Made by a program: the position numbers and the translations under genes
In this document: positions 63,569-64,000 of the stretch, one piece after another
Numbering within the stretch: the stretch's first letter is position 1
Layout of the letters: every line of letters starts with the position of its first letter
The notes under the pieces: generated by a model
The model's database searches: none
The model's input: only the letters and a program-made list of their open reading frames with translations
What the model was told of the DNA's origin: nothing
Assembly (NCBI RefSeq): GCF_013823965.1
Contig: NZ_PNNA01000101.1
Location: 62,001 to 126,000 of the forward strand
DNA: 64,000 nucleotides
From: Flavobacterium sp.
Lineage (GTDB): Bacteria > Bacteroidota > Bacteroidia > Flavobacteriales > Flavobacteriaceae
Direction of reading: 5' to 3'

Positions 63569-64000
63569 ATGAAATTATCACATTTTCAATTCAATTTACC
63601 AAAAGAACTTCTTGCAGAATTTCCAGCAGAAAACAGGGACGAAGCACGTTTAATGGTTATAGATCGCAAAAAACAAACCATAGAGCACAAAACGTTCAAA
63701 GATGTTATCGATTATTTTGATGAAGGCGATGTCCTGATTTTGAATAATACCAAAGTTTTTCCGGCACGTTTGTACGGAAACAAAGAAAAAACGGGAGCTA
63801 GAATCGAAGTTTTCTTATTGAGAGAATTAAATGCCGAACAAAGACTTTGGGACGTATTGGTAGATCCAGCGCGTAAAATCCGTATCGGAAACAAATTGTA
63901 TTTTGGCGATGACGATTCATTGGTAGCTGAAGTAATTGACAATACAACCTCTCGCGGAAGAACTTTACGTTTTCTTTATGACGGTTCTTATGAAGAATTT
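63569..64000 (+). CDS. queA: S-adenosylmethionine:tRNA ribosyltransferase-isomerase (partial)
   Basis: First 144 residues, continuing past the window end. [80 protein letters not shown] and [14 protein letters not shown] are QueA signatures. It transfers the ribosyl part of SAM to preQ1-modified tRNA in queuosine synthesis. ATG 63569 is the family start. Confidence 0.95.
   Translation, partial: MKLSHFQFNLPKELLAEFPAENRDEARLMVIDRKKQTIEHKTFKDVIDYFDEGDVLILNNTKVFPARLYGNKEKTGARIEVFLLRELNAEQRLWDVLVDPARKIRIGNKLYFGDDDSLVAEVIDNTTSRGRTLRFLYDGSYEEF

Overview
The window is a contiguous, AT-rich chromosomal segment from a member of the Flavobacteriaceae, most likely Flavobacterium or a close relative. Supporting signs: a PorT/SprT-type IX secretion protein and a GldA gliding-motility ATPase, GLPGLI, DUF5686 and carboxypeptidase-regulatory/beta-barrel outer-membrane proteins, a menaquinone UbiE, HEPN-tailed sulfite reductase, and repeated TAnnTTTG promoter -7 elements of the Bacteroidetes sigma factor. 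No rRNA, tRNA, CRISPR array, prophage or IS element was seen.

Layout. 1-8.8 kb: housekeeping block (Omp85-like lipoprotein, rRNA methyltransferase, porT, ubiE, folA, thyA, bifunctional nuclease, etfBA). 9-18.2 kb: pdhB, a DUF5686 outer-membrane protein, DNA glycosylase, soluble and membrane pyrophosphatases, deoxynucleoside kinase. 18.4-24 kb: GLPGLI plus beta-barrel pair, DUF4153 membrane protein. 24-48.2 kb: a very large sulfur/methionine region: metK, metY, metX, a fused aspartokinase-homoserine dehydrogenase, OsmC, metZ, an Rrf2 regulator, then TauE-cysH-cysD-cysN-sulfite reductase-cobA-siroheme dehydrogenase, split metH and metF. 48.3-50.5 kb: a glycosyltransferase-9 gene wedged between a broken gldA 3' fragment and intact gldA. 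52-56.2 kb: pheA-aminotransferase-tyrA-aroG/chorismate mutase operon. 56.3-64 kb: rsgA, dtd, two DUF3857 transglutaminase-like proteins, a MazG-type protein, aroA and the start of queA.

The most interesting feature is the density of RNA-level control on amino-acid genes. Two SAM-I riboswitches precede metX and metH; a SAM-II-like element precedes metK. Upstream of metY are two tandem short ORF/terminator modules. The second encodes a Met/Cys-rich peptide (10 of 21 residues from the inner start) whose stop codon is directly followed by a segment able to pair with the 5' arm of a strong terminator. Upstream of pheA is a Phe/Tyr-rich leader with the same layout. Together these look like ribosome-mediated attenuators, the metY one apparently sensing Cys/Met supply.

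Other points: G/C-rich palindromic repeats sit directly after two stop codons, and one copy is translated into the N-terminus of the siroheme enzyme. The membrane pyrophosphatase carries a Cys/Met-rich C-terminal tail of about 126 residues. One DUF3857 protein appears to have lost its transglutaminase Cys and His.
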